This document shows, piece by piece, positions 1 to 7,180 of a DNA stretch of 22,147 nt. Positions within the stretch are counted from its first letter, which is position 1. Each line of letters opens with the position of its first letter. The translations under genes and the position numbers were made by a program. This DNA is from JACRIM01 sp038042195 (GTDB lineage Bacteria > Planctomycetota > Phycisphaerae > UBA1845 > UTPLA1): NCBI GenBank assembly GCA_038042195.1, contig JBBTET010000071.1, forward strand, positions 1 through 22,147, given 5' to 3'. The notes below the pieces were generated by a model. It was not told the DNA's origin and did not search any database. It saw nothing but the letters and a program-made list of their open reading frames with translations.

Positions 1-46
1 CTTTTTCAACAGCCCCCAATTACCCAAATTGTGTACCACCCCACAC

Positions 47-134
47 ACCGCGTTGTAAAGCAACCTCTTCCCTACACTTGGCCCCTCGGCCCCTTGTCGA
101 AGATCCGCCGTGGCGGGGGCCTTCTCCTCAAGCC
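47..134 (+). repeat. Diverged direct repeat, copy A
   Basis: This segment resembles 393-488 in the same orientation. Two blocks carry the match: 58-71 against 405-418 (13 of 14 bases) and 112-126 against 464-478 (14 of 15 bases, around GGCGGG and GCCTTCTC). The spacer between the blocks differs in length by a few bases. I see the similarity directly; that the two are dispersed-repeat copies or an old duplication is inference. Confidence 0.5.
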
Positions 135-242
135 TTTGGTCACAAGTCTCAGGCCCGTCAAGACTTACACGATCATCAGACAAACTGCCGCAATTCCCCT
201 CAACCCAAACCGCCCCCTCGAAAAAAAATCTCAAAATTCCAC

Positions 243-270
243 TTGCCCCCGCCCACCCGCGTGCTATATT
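243..270 (+). promoter_or_regulatory. Sigma70-like promoter with extended -10
   Basis: TTGCCC at 243-248 is followed after 16 bases by TATATT at 265-270. TGC sits directly before the -10, giving an extended -10 (TGnTATATT). Transcription would start near 277 and run toward the strong ribosome site at 339-345. Prediction by eye only. Confidence 0.4.
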
Positions 271-351
271 AGTTAGGTATGTGTTAGTATGCCCCGTTCA
301 GCCGGCCGGGCGTGCCCGCCGTCTTCTTGCCGCAAGAAAGGAGGCCCCACC

Positions 352-623
352 ATGTCGAAGATCCACAGCTTGCCCGCAGTGGCGGGCGGCGGACCCGCGT
401 CGCGAAGCAACCCCTTCCTCCCCTCAGTGCCTGCGTGCCTCAATGCCGCAGTTTACCCGCTGCGGCGGGTGCCTTCTCTCCCCAACCCAATCTGCGCCAT
501 CGGCGCAATCTGCGGTTTCACTTCTTCTCCCCGCAAAAAACCGCAAACCGTTTGTGCGATTTTGTGGGCAAGAACGCAATTTTTGTGGTTTTTTGTGGGG
601 GTACTTTATTTCAGGGAACAGGC
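352..623 (+). other. Strong ribosome site and ATG without a recognisable gene
   Basis: AAGGAGG at 339-345 lies six bases before an ATG at 352, the best Shine-Dalgarno in the window. The frame opened there begins MSKIHSLPAVAGGG and stays open to 843, running antisense through the 3' end of the dipeptide epimerase gene. Its sequence is proline-, serine- and cysteine-rich with no recognisable domain and overlaps repeat copy B. It may be a decayed or truncated gene start, or a short leader peptide. I would not call the whole frame a gene. The rest of the stretch up to 623 holds short repeats and a GT-rich tract only. Confidence 0.25.
393..488 (+). repeat. Diverged direct repeat, copy B
   Basis: Second copy of the repeat described for 47-134. 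It also contains a small hairpin with CCGCAG and CTGCGG arms. It runs into a short direct repeat of AATCTGCG (489-496 and 507-514) around a GCGCC/GGCGC hairpin. The mix of nested short repeats looks like non-coding dispersed sequence rather than a gene. Confidence 0.5.
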
Positions 624-1640
624 TCACGCGACCGGCACAACCCCCAGCCCCACACCGCCGCCGATCCGCAATCGCCCCCCGGCCCCATCAATCCCCATGA
701 ACGGATCATTCGCAATCAGCAGATGCCCGTCGAGGTCAAGCCAGTCCGCCAGTGGGGCCAGTTGCGCCGCCGCCGCAATGCCCAGCGAACTCTCGATCAT
801 GCACCCAAGCATGACCTTCAGCCCCACGGCCCGCGCAAGGTGAATCATCTTCAACGCGGGGCGAATGCCGCCACACTTGCTCAGCTTGATGTTGATTCCC
901 GTGACACAGCCTGCGAGCGGTAGTACGTCCTCAGGCCGGATGCAACTCTCATCCGCAACAATCGGGCGAATGCCGGCCTCATGCAATCGCCGAAGCCCGT
1001 CGCGATCCTTCGCAGCCACGGGCTGCTCGACGAACTCGACCTTGTACTTCGCCAGGATCGGCAACATGCGCATCGCCTCATCCACCGACCACGCCGTGTT
1101 GGCGTCGACGCGAATAATCTTCTCCGGCGCGAGGTCTCGAATGACGGCCAGAATTTCCTCATCACGCGGTGATCCCACCTTCAGCTTAATGATCGGATAC
1201 GCAGCCGCGCGTTGCATCTTCCCGACGATTTCTTCAGGTTCGCCAATCCCCAGCGAAAAGGAGGTGAGCGGTATGTTGCGCGGCGACAGCCCCAGCACTC
1301 GCACGGTCGGCAACCCGCATCGCTTCCCGAGCCAGTCATGCAGCGCGGCATCCACCGCACACACCGTGGCCAGTTGATCCGCGAACGTCGTCGTCAGCCG
1401 CGCACTGATCCCTTCGATGTCCGTAGGATCATCGCCCAGGAGCGGCCCAATTTTCCCCAGCGTATGCTCGGCGGATTCAAGCGATTGGTGATACGTATCA
1501 ACAGGAGCGGCCTCTCCCCACCCTTCGATGCCATCGTGCGCGATTCTTACCCAGAGTGTTTCCTTGTCGGTCCGATTTGCCTTGGCAGTGCGGAACGAGT
1601 CCGCCAGTCGAAGGAGCGTGCGAGTCCAGGTCAGTTGCAT
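624..1640 (-). CDS. Dipeptide epimerase (enolase superfamily)
   Basis: 338 residues with start at 1640; the frame opens further upstream to 1712, but those 24 residues lack family character. The barrel carries the enolase-superfamily signature of the muconate-lactonizing subgroup. KLK (K152, K154) holds the first catalytic lysine, D179 in DAN, E205 in VEQP and D230 in ADES are the metal ligands, and IKLSK (K252, K255) holds the second catalytic lysine. The C-terminal LDLDGHLL (301-308) is the DxD pair that L-Ala-D/L-Glu epimerases use to grip the dipeptide's amino group. The family epimerises dipeptides such as L-Ala-D-Glu in murein peptide recycling in the cytoplasm. It stands alone, divergent from the operon starting at 1987. 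Family call is firm; the exact dipeptide preferred cannot be read. Confidence 0.9.
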   Translation of the reverse strand: MQLTWTRTLLRLADSFRTAKANRTDKETLWVRIAHDGIEGWGEAAPVDTYHQSLESAEHTLGKIGPLLGDDPTDIEGISARLTTTFADQLATVCAVDAALHDWLGKRCGLPTVRVLGLSPRNIPLTSFSLGIGEPEEIVGKMQRAAAYPIIKLKVGSPRDEEILAVIRDLAPEKIIRVDANTAWSVDEAMRMLPILAKYKVEFVEQPVAAKDRDGLRRLHEAGIRPIVADESCIRPEDVLPLAGCVTGINIKLSKCGGIRPALKMIHLARAVGLKVMLGCMIESSLGIAAAAQLAPLADWLDLDGHLLIANDPFMGIDGAGGRLRIGGGVGLGVVPVA

Positions 1641-1986
1641 ATGACAATGGATCAAAAGGGCAGGTATCGAACCTGGCAAGCCGTTGACGTACCTCGATTC
1701 TGGTGCGAACATCTGAACTGCGTGTAAAGTATTGTCAATGATGCGCTTACAGGAGTGACTTGACGACTCTGGCGATTACAATTCCCCAATCGGACTGGTG
1801 TGGCAGGGTCCAAATAGGTTGCTTCCCGTCGCCTTTTGGGTTAGATAGTCACACTGCCCATGTGGCGCGGAGTTTGCTACCATACTCCGCCTGCCGGGTG
1901 GCAAGGAGTCGCCGCCCTGAGGTTGGACGCTCTCTGTGGCGAAGCGAACCACGCTTCGTAGACCGAGAGTTATTATTGGGAGTGCT
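1641..1986. other. Divergent intergenic region with leader hairpin
   Basis: About 346 bases separate the dipeptide epimerase from the synthase-like operon. There is no gene I can support. A 7-bp hairpin lies at 1867-1890 (arms GCGGAGT and ACTCCGC, loop of 10), about 100 bases upstream of the operon's first start, so probably within or near its promoter or leader. A small 5-bp hairpin at 1661-1675 lies just upstream of the epimerase start. I could not pick a clear -35/-10 pair for either gene. Confidence 0.5.
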
Positions 1987-3102
1987 ATGTCCTTCTTATC
2001 TGTAAAGATTGCCGGGACCGGCAGTTTCTTACCCGGTCCGCCCGTGACGAACGAACGCCTCGAAGCGGTCCTCGGTCCGCTCGACAATGCGCCGCCGAAG
2101 GTCAAGAGTTTCATTGAAAACCTCGGCCCCAAGATGCTCGACCGTGGCGGCGTTCGCACGCGACACTTTGCCGTCGATCCTGAAACCAAGGACATGACCC
2201 ACAACTTCAGCACGCTCGCTGAAAAGGCCGCGCGCAATGCCCTCGAAATGGCTCAGATGGAGCCGCAACAAATCGAGTTGGTCATCATGTCATGCCCTTC
2301 GTATGACCAAAGCACGCCGCCAACCAGTACGTTGCTCCAGGAACGACTTGGTATTCAGGCGTGTGCCGAGTTGGAGATTCACTCCAATTGCACCGGGGTC
2401 GGCAAGAGCGTGCAGGTCGCCTACGACGCACTTCGGTGCGGTCGCTACAAGACCGCCCTCGTCGCTTACAGCCAGCTATCATCAATCTACCTGCGTAGCT
2501 GCTATTTCAATCAGCCCAAGATGGACAAGGTCCATGCGGCCCTTCGCTGGATTCTCGCAGACGGTGCAGGCGCTCTAGTCTTGACCGCCGCTGAGAATGG
2601 CAAACCCGGTCGAGAAATCATCGGCACGTTTGTCGAGTCTGTAGGTGCGGGTCGCCCCGCGGGCATGACCGCCGGCGGCGCAGCGGCCGACCTCATGAAG
2701 TCCAACCACCAGATCCCCGAGCTTTATAACGAAGGCCAGCACCACCTCTGGCAGGATTTCTCCGCGGTCAATGACAACGCCGCGCCGCTCCTGCTTCAAG
2801 GTCTGTGCAACTTCACCAAGCAAATGAAGATCGACCCCGGCACCGTCGATCACTACGTCGTCTCCATCCCGACATTGCAGCTCTACGAAGACCACATCCC
2901 GGCCTTCCTCGATCGGTTACACATCACGCGCGACAAGATCAAGTTCCGCAGTGACAAGATCGGCTATTGCGGCGGCTCAGCCACGCTGCTGCATTTTGAT
3001 GAAATGGTTCGCACCGGTGAGATCAAGCCCGGTCAACTCGCCATGGTCCACGCCGTCGAATCCAGCAAATGGATGACGGCCGGTTTCGCGGTCCGATGGT
3101 AA
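1987..3102 (+). CDS. Ketoacyl-ACP synthase III-like protein lacking catalytic His and Asn
   Basis: 371 residues. The start at 1987 is chosen because GGGAG lies four bases upstream and the similarity begins there (the frame is open to 1936). Thiolase-fold, FabH-like: the nucleophile region HSNCTGVG puts Cys at 135, DGAGALVL lies at 192-199, and the C-terminus has the FabH-like IKPGQL (346-351). Laid against E. coli FabH from memory, the C-terminal part aligns without gaps. The FabH PHQAN motif is VSIPT (292-296) and the GNTSAAS motif is GYCGGSA (326-332), so the catalytic His and Asn become Ser293 and Tyr327. FabH-type decarboxylative condensation needs all three, so this is probably an acyl transferase, a non-decarboxylating condensing enzyme or something new. 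Its stop overlaps the start of the methyltransferase gene. Fold call firm, reaction unknown. Confidence 0.8.
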   Translation: MSFLSVKIAGTGSFLPGPPVTNERLEAVLGPLDNAPPKVKSFIENLGPKMLDRGGVRTRHFAVDPETKDMTHNFSTLAEKAARNALEMAQMEPQQIELVIMSCPSYDQSTPPTSTLLQERLGIQACAELEIHSNCTGVGKSVQVAYDALRCGRYKTALVAYSQLSSIYLRSCYFNQPKMDKVHAALRWILADGAGALVLTAAENGKPGREIIGTFVESVGAGRPAGMTAGGAAADLMKSNHQIPELYNEGQHHLWQDFSAVNDNAAPLLLQGLCNFTKQMKIDPGTVDHYVVSIPTLQLYEDHIPAFLDRLHITRDKIKFRSDKIGYCGGSATLLHFDEMVRTGEIKPGQLAMVHAVESSKWMTAGFAVRW

Positions 3103-3653
3103 ATCCACCACCCCCGGCAGCCCCCGGCCCGCCGGAAAAGCCCTACGCTCTTAAGAGCACGATCTTCACGATCGGGTTCTTGTTTCTTGTATTGGGCCTG
3201 CTACCCGCGGTCTTTCACTTATTGGAAAACCGTCTTACGACGGATATCCGCGTCGGCGCGCTAATACGCATCTATTGGACACAGCTTCGAGCGCTTCTTG
3301 GACTGGCCATCTTCACAATCGGCTTGGCGGCCTACACGTTTTGCTCGGCGTGGCTGATCTTTCATGGCAAAGGGCCGCACGTGGAGTTCGACCCGCCCAA
3401 GGTCTTCGTCGCCACGGGGCCGTATCGCTACGTTCGCAACCCCGTGGTCATCACGCTCATTCTTACCGCCGTCGGCCAGGCGATCTATTTCGCATCCATC
3501 GGCATCGCCGTCTTCGTCGTGATCGGCATGATCTTCGCCCACTACCAAGTCACGCAGATCGAAGAGCCGCTGTTGCGAAAGCGATTCGGCGAGTCCTACG
3601 AGCAATTCTGTCGCGACGTCCCTCGCTGGATTCCTCGCCCACCTGCGTCGTAG
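3096..3653 (+). CDS. ICMT-type membrane methyltransferase
   Basis: 185 residues. The start at 3096 overlaps the previous gene's stop by seven bases (ATGGTAA), which suggests translational coupling; an alternative ATG lies at 3069. After a proline-rich start come hydrophobic segments near 22-44, 65-90 and 117-150. The signature of the isoprenylcysteine carboxyl methyltransferase / phospholipid methyltransferase family follows: GPYRYVRNP at 108-116, the EE pair at 156-157, RFGESYEQF at 163-171 and VPRWIPR at 175-181. These residues form the S-adenosylmethionine site in the family. The substrate is likely a hydrophobic acid, phenol or lipid in the membrane. In Bacillus (bpsA-bpsB) and Streptomyces (srsA-srsB), a protein of this family methylates the product of a neighbouring thiolase-fold polyketide synthase, so it may act on the product of the upstream gene (inference). 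Confidence 0.85.
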   Translation: MVNPPPPAAPGPPEKPYALKSTIFTIGFLFLVLGLLPAVFHLLENRLTTDIRVGALIRIYWTQLRALLGLAIFTIGLAAYTFCSAWLIFHGKGPHVEFDPPKVFVATGPYRYVRNPVVITLILTAVGQAIYFASIGIAVFVVIGMIFAHYQVTQIEEPLLRKRFGESYEQFCRDVPRWIPRPPAS

Positions 3654-3699
3654 CGCGCGACCCTTTCGCCGTTCATCATTCCCCATTATCAATGACGCC

Positions 3700-4704
3700 A
3701 TGAACGCCCTTGTCACCGGCGGCACCGGCTTTGTCGGCAGCCATTTGATCGAGCTACTCATCGCGGCGGGCCACTCCGTCCGCGCCCTCGTGCGCAAGGG
3801 CAGCAACGCCGACTTTGTCCGCAGCCTCGGCGCGGGCGTGGCGACGGGCGATCTCGACGACGATGCTTCACTCGTGGCGGCGTGCAAAGGAATTGACGTT
3901 CTATACCACTCCGCCGCCCGCGTGGAAATCGTCGGCACCGAGGACGAGTTCCATCGCACCACCGTCCTTGGCACGCAGCGTCTCGTCGACGCCGCAAACG
4001 CGGCCGGCGTGAAGCGGTTTGTCTATGTCAGTTCCTGTGGCATCTATCATCCGAAGCTGCTCGCCTCTGGCGTCATCATCGATGAATCCACGCCAACGCC
4101 GGAGCCGCCGCGCTGGTTCATCTACGGACTTGCCAAGTACCGAGCCGAGAAAGTCGTCATGGAGGAGTGCCGCTGCGAGTGGACCATCGTGCGTCTCGGC
4201 TACCTCTACGGTCCGCGCAACCGCACCATGCACACCTATCTCGCCCCGACGATGCGCGACGACATCATGATGATCCTCGGTAACGGCGAAAACGAAATGG
4301 CAATGGTCTATGTGGTCGACGCCGCGCGGGCCATCGTGCTTGCTGGTACGGTCCCCGGCGCAGCGCGCCGTCTCCTCATCGCCGGCCCGAATGAACGTGT
4401 CACGCAGCGGCAATACTTCGACGCCCTCGCCGACGGCTTCGGCATCCCGCGTGTGAAGAAGAAAGTTCCCTACGCCATTGCCTTCTTCTTCGGCTGGCTC
4501 GGCGAATGGTTGATCAAATCCGGCCCGCGCAGCCATGTATTGCGCCGCAGCGCCATCGCCCTCACCGGCCTCCCCCAACGGCTCCGTTGCGACGAGACGC
4601 AAAAAATCCTCGGTTGGAAACCCGACACTCGCTTCGCCGAAGGGATGGCCAAGGCGTTCGAATGGTACAAGAAGGAATACCGCGCCGATCACGCGGCGGA
4701 TTGA
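3700..4704 (+). CDS. NAD(P)-dependent epimerase/dehydratase-type extended SDR
   Basis: 334 residues, third gene of the operon, 46 bases after the methyltransferase. Rossmann nucleotide site TGGTGFVGSH at 6-15, acidic turn GDLDD (50-54), HSAA at 70-73, strand with VSS at 110-112, and the catalytic YGLAK (Tyr142, Lys146). YLYGPR at 168-173 is typical of extended SDRs. It resembles the 3-beta-hydroxysteroid dehydrogenase / OleD / HpnA branch, which reduces ketones or acts on sugar-like groups. Next to a synthase-like protein, a keto-group reductase is the most attractive reading, but a sugar epimerase cannot be excluded. The last 16 bases overlap, tail to tail, the minus-strand gene ending at 4689. 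No membrane segment is evident, apart from a hydrophobic helix around 261-268 (IAFFFGWL). Confidence 0.85.
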   Translation: MNALVTGGTGFVGSHLIELLIAAGHSVRALVRKGSNADFVRSLGAGVATGDLDDDASLVAACKGIDVLYHSAARVEIVGTEDEFHRTTVLGTQRLVDAANAAGVKRFVYVSSCGIYHPKLLASGVIIDESTPTPEPPRWFIYGLAKYRAEKVVMEECRCEWTIVRLGYLYGPRNRTMHTYLAPTMRDDIMMILGNGENEMAMVYVVDAARAIVLAGTVPGAARRLLIAGPNERVTQRQYFDALADGFGIPRVKKKVPYAIAFFFGWLGEWLIKSGPRSHVLRRSAIALTGLPQRLRCDETQKILGWKPDTRFAEGMAKAFEWYKKEYRADHAAD

Positions 4705-5504
4705 GTGGCGGGCGCATGGGCGATGGGTGTGCCGCATTCCGGACACACGGCCGATTTCAATTGATAGAGGGGGTATCCGCATTTTGCGCAGTTGTTCTCT
4801 TCGATTTCGATGTTAAATCGCAGATGACATGAACAGCACGCGCTTCGGCCTGCGTGAACCGTCTGTGTGACCGAGCATCGGGGGCAAGTGATCGAGATCG
4901 ACAATTCCGTGGTCTGCACGGACTCGGTCGTCTTGATGGCCGACACGCGATGAAGGATCGGGACCGTGATGGTGCCGCACGCCGATAGGATCGCGAAGAC
5001 ACCAGTTCCTCGCATCCAACTTTCGTCATCAAACTCGCCCAGAATGGCGGCCAAGAGCATGAAAACAAGAACGGCAATCGAGATGATGGTGATGCCGAGT
5101 ACGAATTGAAGATTACTGCGGAGCCTCGCGAGCGAGAGCAAGCCCACCGTCGGCAATGCACATGCTAATACCCACGCGGAGCCGGCGAACCGCTCCCACC
5201 GGATGTCCAACGCGTTTGGGTATGTATCAAACCAGATGATGTAAACCGAAAGACTAAGTGCCGTAGCAATGGCAACAATGGACACAGGCCCGATCGGATG
5301 CCATCGACGCCGCTCCCACGGAATAGCCGCCGCCAGGGCAAGCATGGAGCAAGCCCCGACCGCCGCCGTCGTGGCAAGGATACGTTCCTCCGTTCGACCC
5401 ATCCCACCGACGAGCAAGCAATAAATGCCCACCACCGCGCAGGCCACGATGGACCCGATGAACGCGAAGAGGAGTTTTCGTTGAACTGGTGATCGCAGAG
5501 CCAT
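4689..5504 (-). CDS. Planctomycete-type zinc-ribbon membrane protein
   Basis: 271 residues with start at 5504; the frame is open to 5657, but the extra 51 residues are basic and low in complexity. About six hydrophobic segments are visible (roughly 11-33, 43-61, 71-91, 107-125, 134-155, 168-185). The cytosolic tail carries two zinc-ribbon-like modules: CPRC (207-210) with CCSC (223-226), and CAKCGYPLYQL (239-249) with CPEC (254-257). The second module is a pattern very common at the ends of planctomycete membrane proteins and is my main taxonomic clue. Function is unknown; no catalytic motif is visible. It converges on the SDR gene and diverges from the adenylating enzyme, so it is a separate transcription unit. 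Confidence 0.8.
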   Translation of the reverse strand: MALRSPVQRKLLFAFIGSIVACAVVGIYCLLVGGMGRTEERILATTAAVGACSMLALAAAIPWERRRWHPIGPVSIVAIATALSLSVYIIWFDTYPNALDIRWERFAGSAWVLACALPTVGLLSLARLRSNLQFVLGITIISIAVLVFMLLAAILGEFDDESWMRGTGVFAILSACGTITVPILHRVSAIKTTESVQTTELSISITCPRCSVTQTVHAGRSACCSCHLRFNIEIEENNCAKCGYPLYQLKSAVCPECGTPIAHAPATQSAA

Positions 5505-5547
5505 TTGGCTGGGCAGTATAGCCCCGCCTCTGGTCCGGCGTTGTGCT

Positions 5548-5569
5548 GCCCGGCCGTTTGCTGCCGGGC
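5548..5569. promoter_or_regulatory. Hairpin between divergent genes
   Basis: A 7-bp GC-rich stem (arms GCCCGGC and GCCGGGC, loop of 8) lies between the start of the zinc-ribbon protein (5504) and the start of the CapK-like gene (5608), followed by CTTTGCTT on the plus strand. It could be a leader attenuator of the plus-strand gene or simply one of this genome's intergenic palindromes. Confidence 0.3.
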
Positions 5570-5607
5570 CTTTGCTTACTGACCCCCGCAATAGCCGATT
5601 CATACGC

Positions 5608-7044
5608 ATGTCCACCGCCGCCTCATGGCCGGCCCTGACGTTCCCTGCGCGGAACACGCCTCGTGCATCAACAGCACCCGCGCGCGCATCTGCTTACCAT
5701 TGGGTTCGGCTCCACGAATGGATCATGGGTCGTCGGACGCTCCCCCTTGCACGGCAGTTGAGCGAATCCGAATCGCTGCCGACGACGGTGCTATTGCAGC
5801 GACAGCTCGACTCCCTGCGAAGCCTTCTTCGTCATGCACAAACCAACTGTCCTTACTATTGGGATCACAAGCTCCCCGACCCCGACCGTGTGACCTCACT
5901 CAACGATCTCAACGCCATCCCGTTCCTCACACGCGACGCGCTTCGTGAGCATCACCCTCGAATGTCGTGGGCCAACGCCCCGCATCGCCTTCTTCTCGGT
6001 CACACCCACGGCACTTCTGACGAACCTCTCAGCTTTATCTGGGATCGATCACGCCAAGCCTGGGATAAGGCCAACCGCCTGCGCGGCCACGCATGGCACG
6101 GCTTCAACATCGGCGACCGCGAATTGCATCTATGGCCCATCGATCCGCCGTTTGATTTTGCGGGTCGCTTCAAGCAACGACTCCGCGAACACCGCGACGC
6201 CCTCACCGCCGAATCGCAGATCGACTCACTCGCATTGCTCGATGGCCGAATCACGCCGCCCGACGCATGGGCGCAGTGGCGCGTCTTCAATCCCACTCGC
6301 GTCACGGCCTACCCCTCGGCGCTGTGCGATCTGATTCAACAGGGCCGCGACGCCGGCCTCGAAATCGGCAACCCCGACCTGCGCGCCGTCTTTCTCACCG
6401 GCGAAGTGACATTCGACTGGCAGCGCCGCCTCATCGAATCCGCACTCAATGTCCCGACGATCCAGTGTTACGGCTTGCAAGAGGTCGGCGCGATCGCCTT
6501 CGCTTGCCCGCGCGGCCGATGGCACGTTTGTGCCGAATCCGCCATTGTCGAGATCATCCGCAACGGTCGCCCCGCGCAACCCGGCGAACTCGGCGAAATC
6601 GTCATCACCGGCCTACAAAGCTACGCCATGCCCATGATTCGTTATCGAACGGGCGACATCGCCCGCGCCGAAAAGCCTTGTGAATGTCCCTGTGGTCGCA
6701 CCCTGCCCGTTATGCCGCCCATCCTCGGACGCATCAACGACTTCCTCGAAACCACTGACGGCGACTGGCTCGTGCCCGAAGCGGTGATTTCGTCCTGCTC
6801 AGAAATCCTTCCACCGAGTTGCTTCCGAATCACTCAGGATTCCAACGGCGATGTGGACGTCCACGTCGTCGAATCCGATGAATGGCCGATCAATTGGCAG
6901 GCCCGCGTTATCCAACACATGCGTGATATCGTCGGCCGCTTCCGAATCTGCTCCGTTCGTCCCGCCCCCTCACTTCGCCGGTCGGCCTTTGGGAAATGCC
7001 GGTATGTCACATCGCAACGTTCGCGCGCGTATCACATGAAATAA
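5608..7044 (+). CDS. CapK/PaaK-like AMP-forming ligase
   Basis: 478 residues from the ATG at 5608; a TTG at 5572 in the same frame is less likely. The conserved fold begins near residue 30 (YHWVRLHEWIMGRRTL), with CPYYWDH at 81-87. ANL-superfamily core motifs: the phosphate loop GHTHGTSDEP (131-140, a variant of the usual STSGTTGKP), YGLQE at 288-292, YRTGD at 346-350 and a short C-terminal GKCR at 462-465. Cys358, 360 and 362 (CECPC) match the cysteine-rich stretch of phenylacetate-CoA ligase relatives such as CapK. The family adenylates a carboxylic acid, usually before transfer to CoA or another thiol. Residues 1-30 look unstructured. It may activate an acid for the nearby synthase operon, but another promoter and a minus-strand gene separate them. 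Substrate unknown. Confidence 0.8.
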   Translation: MSTAASWPALTFPARNTPRASTAPARASAYHWVRLHEWIMGRRTLPLARQLSESESLPTTVLLQRQLDSLRSLLRHAQTNCPYYWDHKLPDPDRVTSLNDLNAIPFLTRDALREHHPRMSWANAPHRLLLGHTHGTSDEPLSFIWDRSRQAWDKANRLRGHAWHGFNIGDRELHLWPIDPPFDFAGRFKQRLREHRDALTAESQIDSLALLDGRITPPDAWAQWRVFNPTRVTAYPSALCDLIQQGRDAGLEIGNPDLRAVFLTGEVTFDWQRRLIESALNVPTIQCYGLQEVGAIAFACPRGRWHVCAESAIVEIIRNGRPAQPGELGEIVITGLQSYAMPMIRYRTGDIARAEKPCECPCGRTLPVMPPILGRINDFLETTDGDWLVPEAVISSCSEILPPSCFRITQDSNGDVDVHVVESDEWPINWQARVIQHMRDIVGRFRICSVRPAPSLRRSAFGKCRYVTSQRSRAYHMK

Positions 7045-7068
7045 GCCAGCGCAGGCAGCTCCCGTATC

Positions 7069-7097
7069 TTGTATCCGGCAGCCTAATTCAGTAAAAT
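7069..7097 (+). promoter_or_regulatory. Sigma70-like promoter of the beta-helix gene
   Basis: TTGTAT at 7069-7074, a 17-base spacer and TAAAAT at 7092-7097 form a well-spaced promoter-like pair about 85 bases before the start at 7181. It falls in the short gap after the ligase gene, consistent with separate transcription. By eye only. Confidence 0.4.
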
Positions 7098-7180
7098 GCA
7101 TATTCGCTTTAGATTTGTAGCCGGAGTTGGACTGATCCCGCTGCCTATCATGGCAACCCACCACATTTGGGGTAATTTAT

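Larger units (their letters stand above)
1..351. other. Gene-free leader region
   Basis: I see no convincing protein gene in the first 351 bases. Open frames exist on the plus strand, but they are proline-rich, low in complexity and show no family resemblance. The stretch holds one copy of a diverged direct repeat (47-134) and a promoter-like pair at 243-270. The window may begin inside a larger intergenic region. Confidence 0.6.

Noticed and set aside
1661..1675. T-arm-like hairpin on the minus strand (GGTTCGATACC)
   Set aside because: The 5-bp stem and loop look like a tRNA T-arm, but there is no acceptor, D or anticodon arm around it.
1987..4704. Classical ole olefin cluster
   Set aside because: No OleB hydrolase or OleC ligase is present next to the SDR, and the synthase-like protein lacks the catalytic His and Asn that OleA uses.
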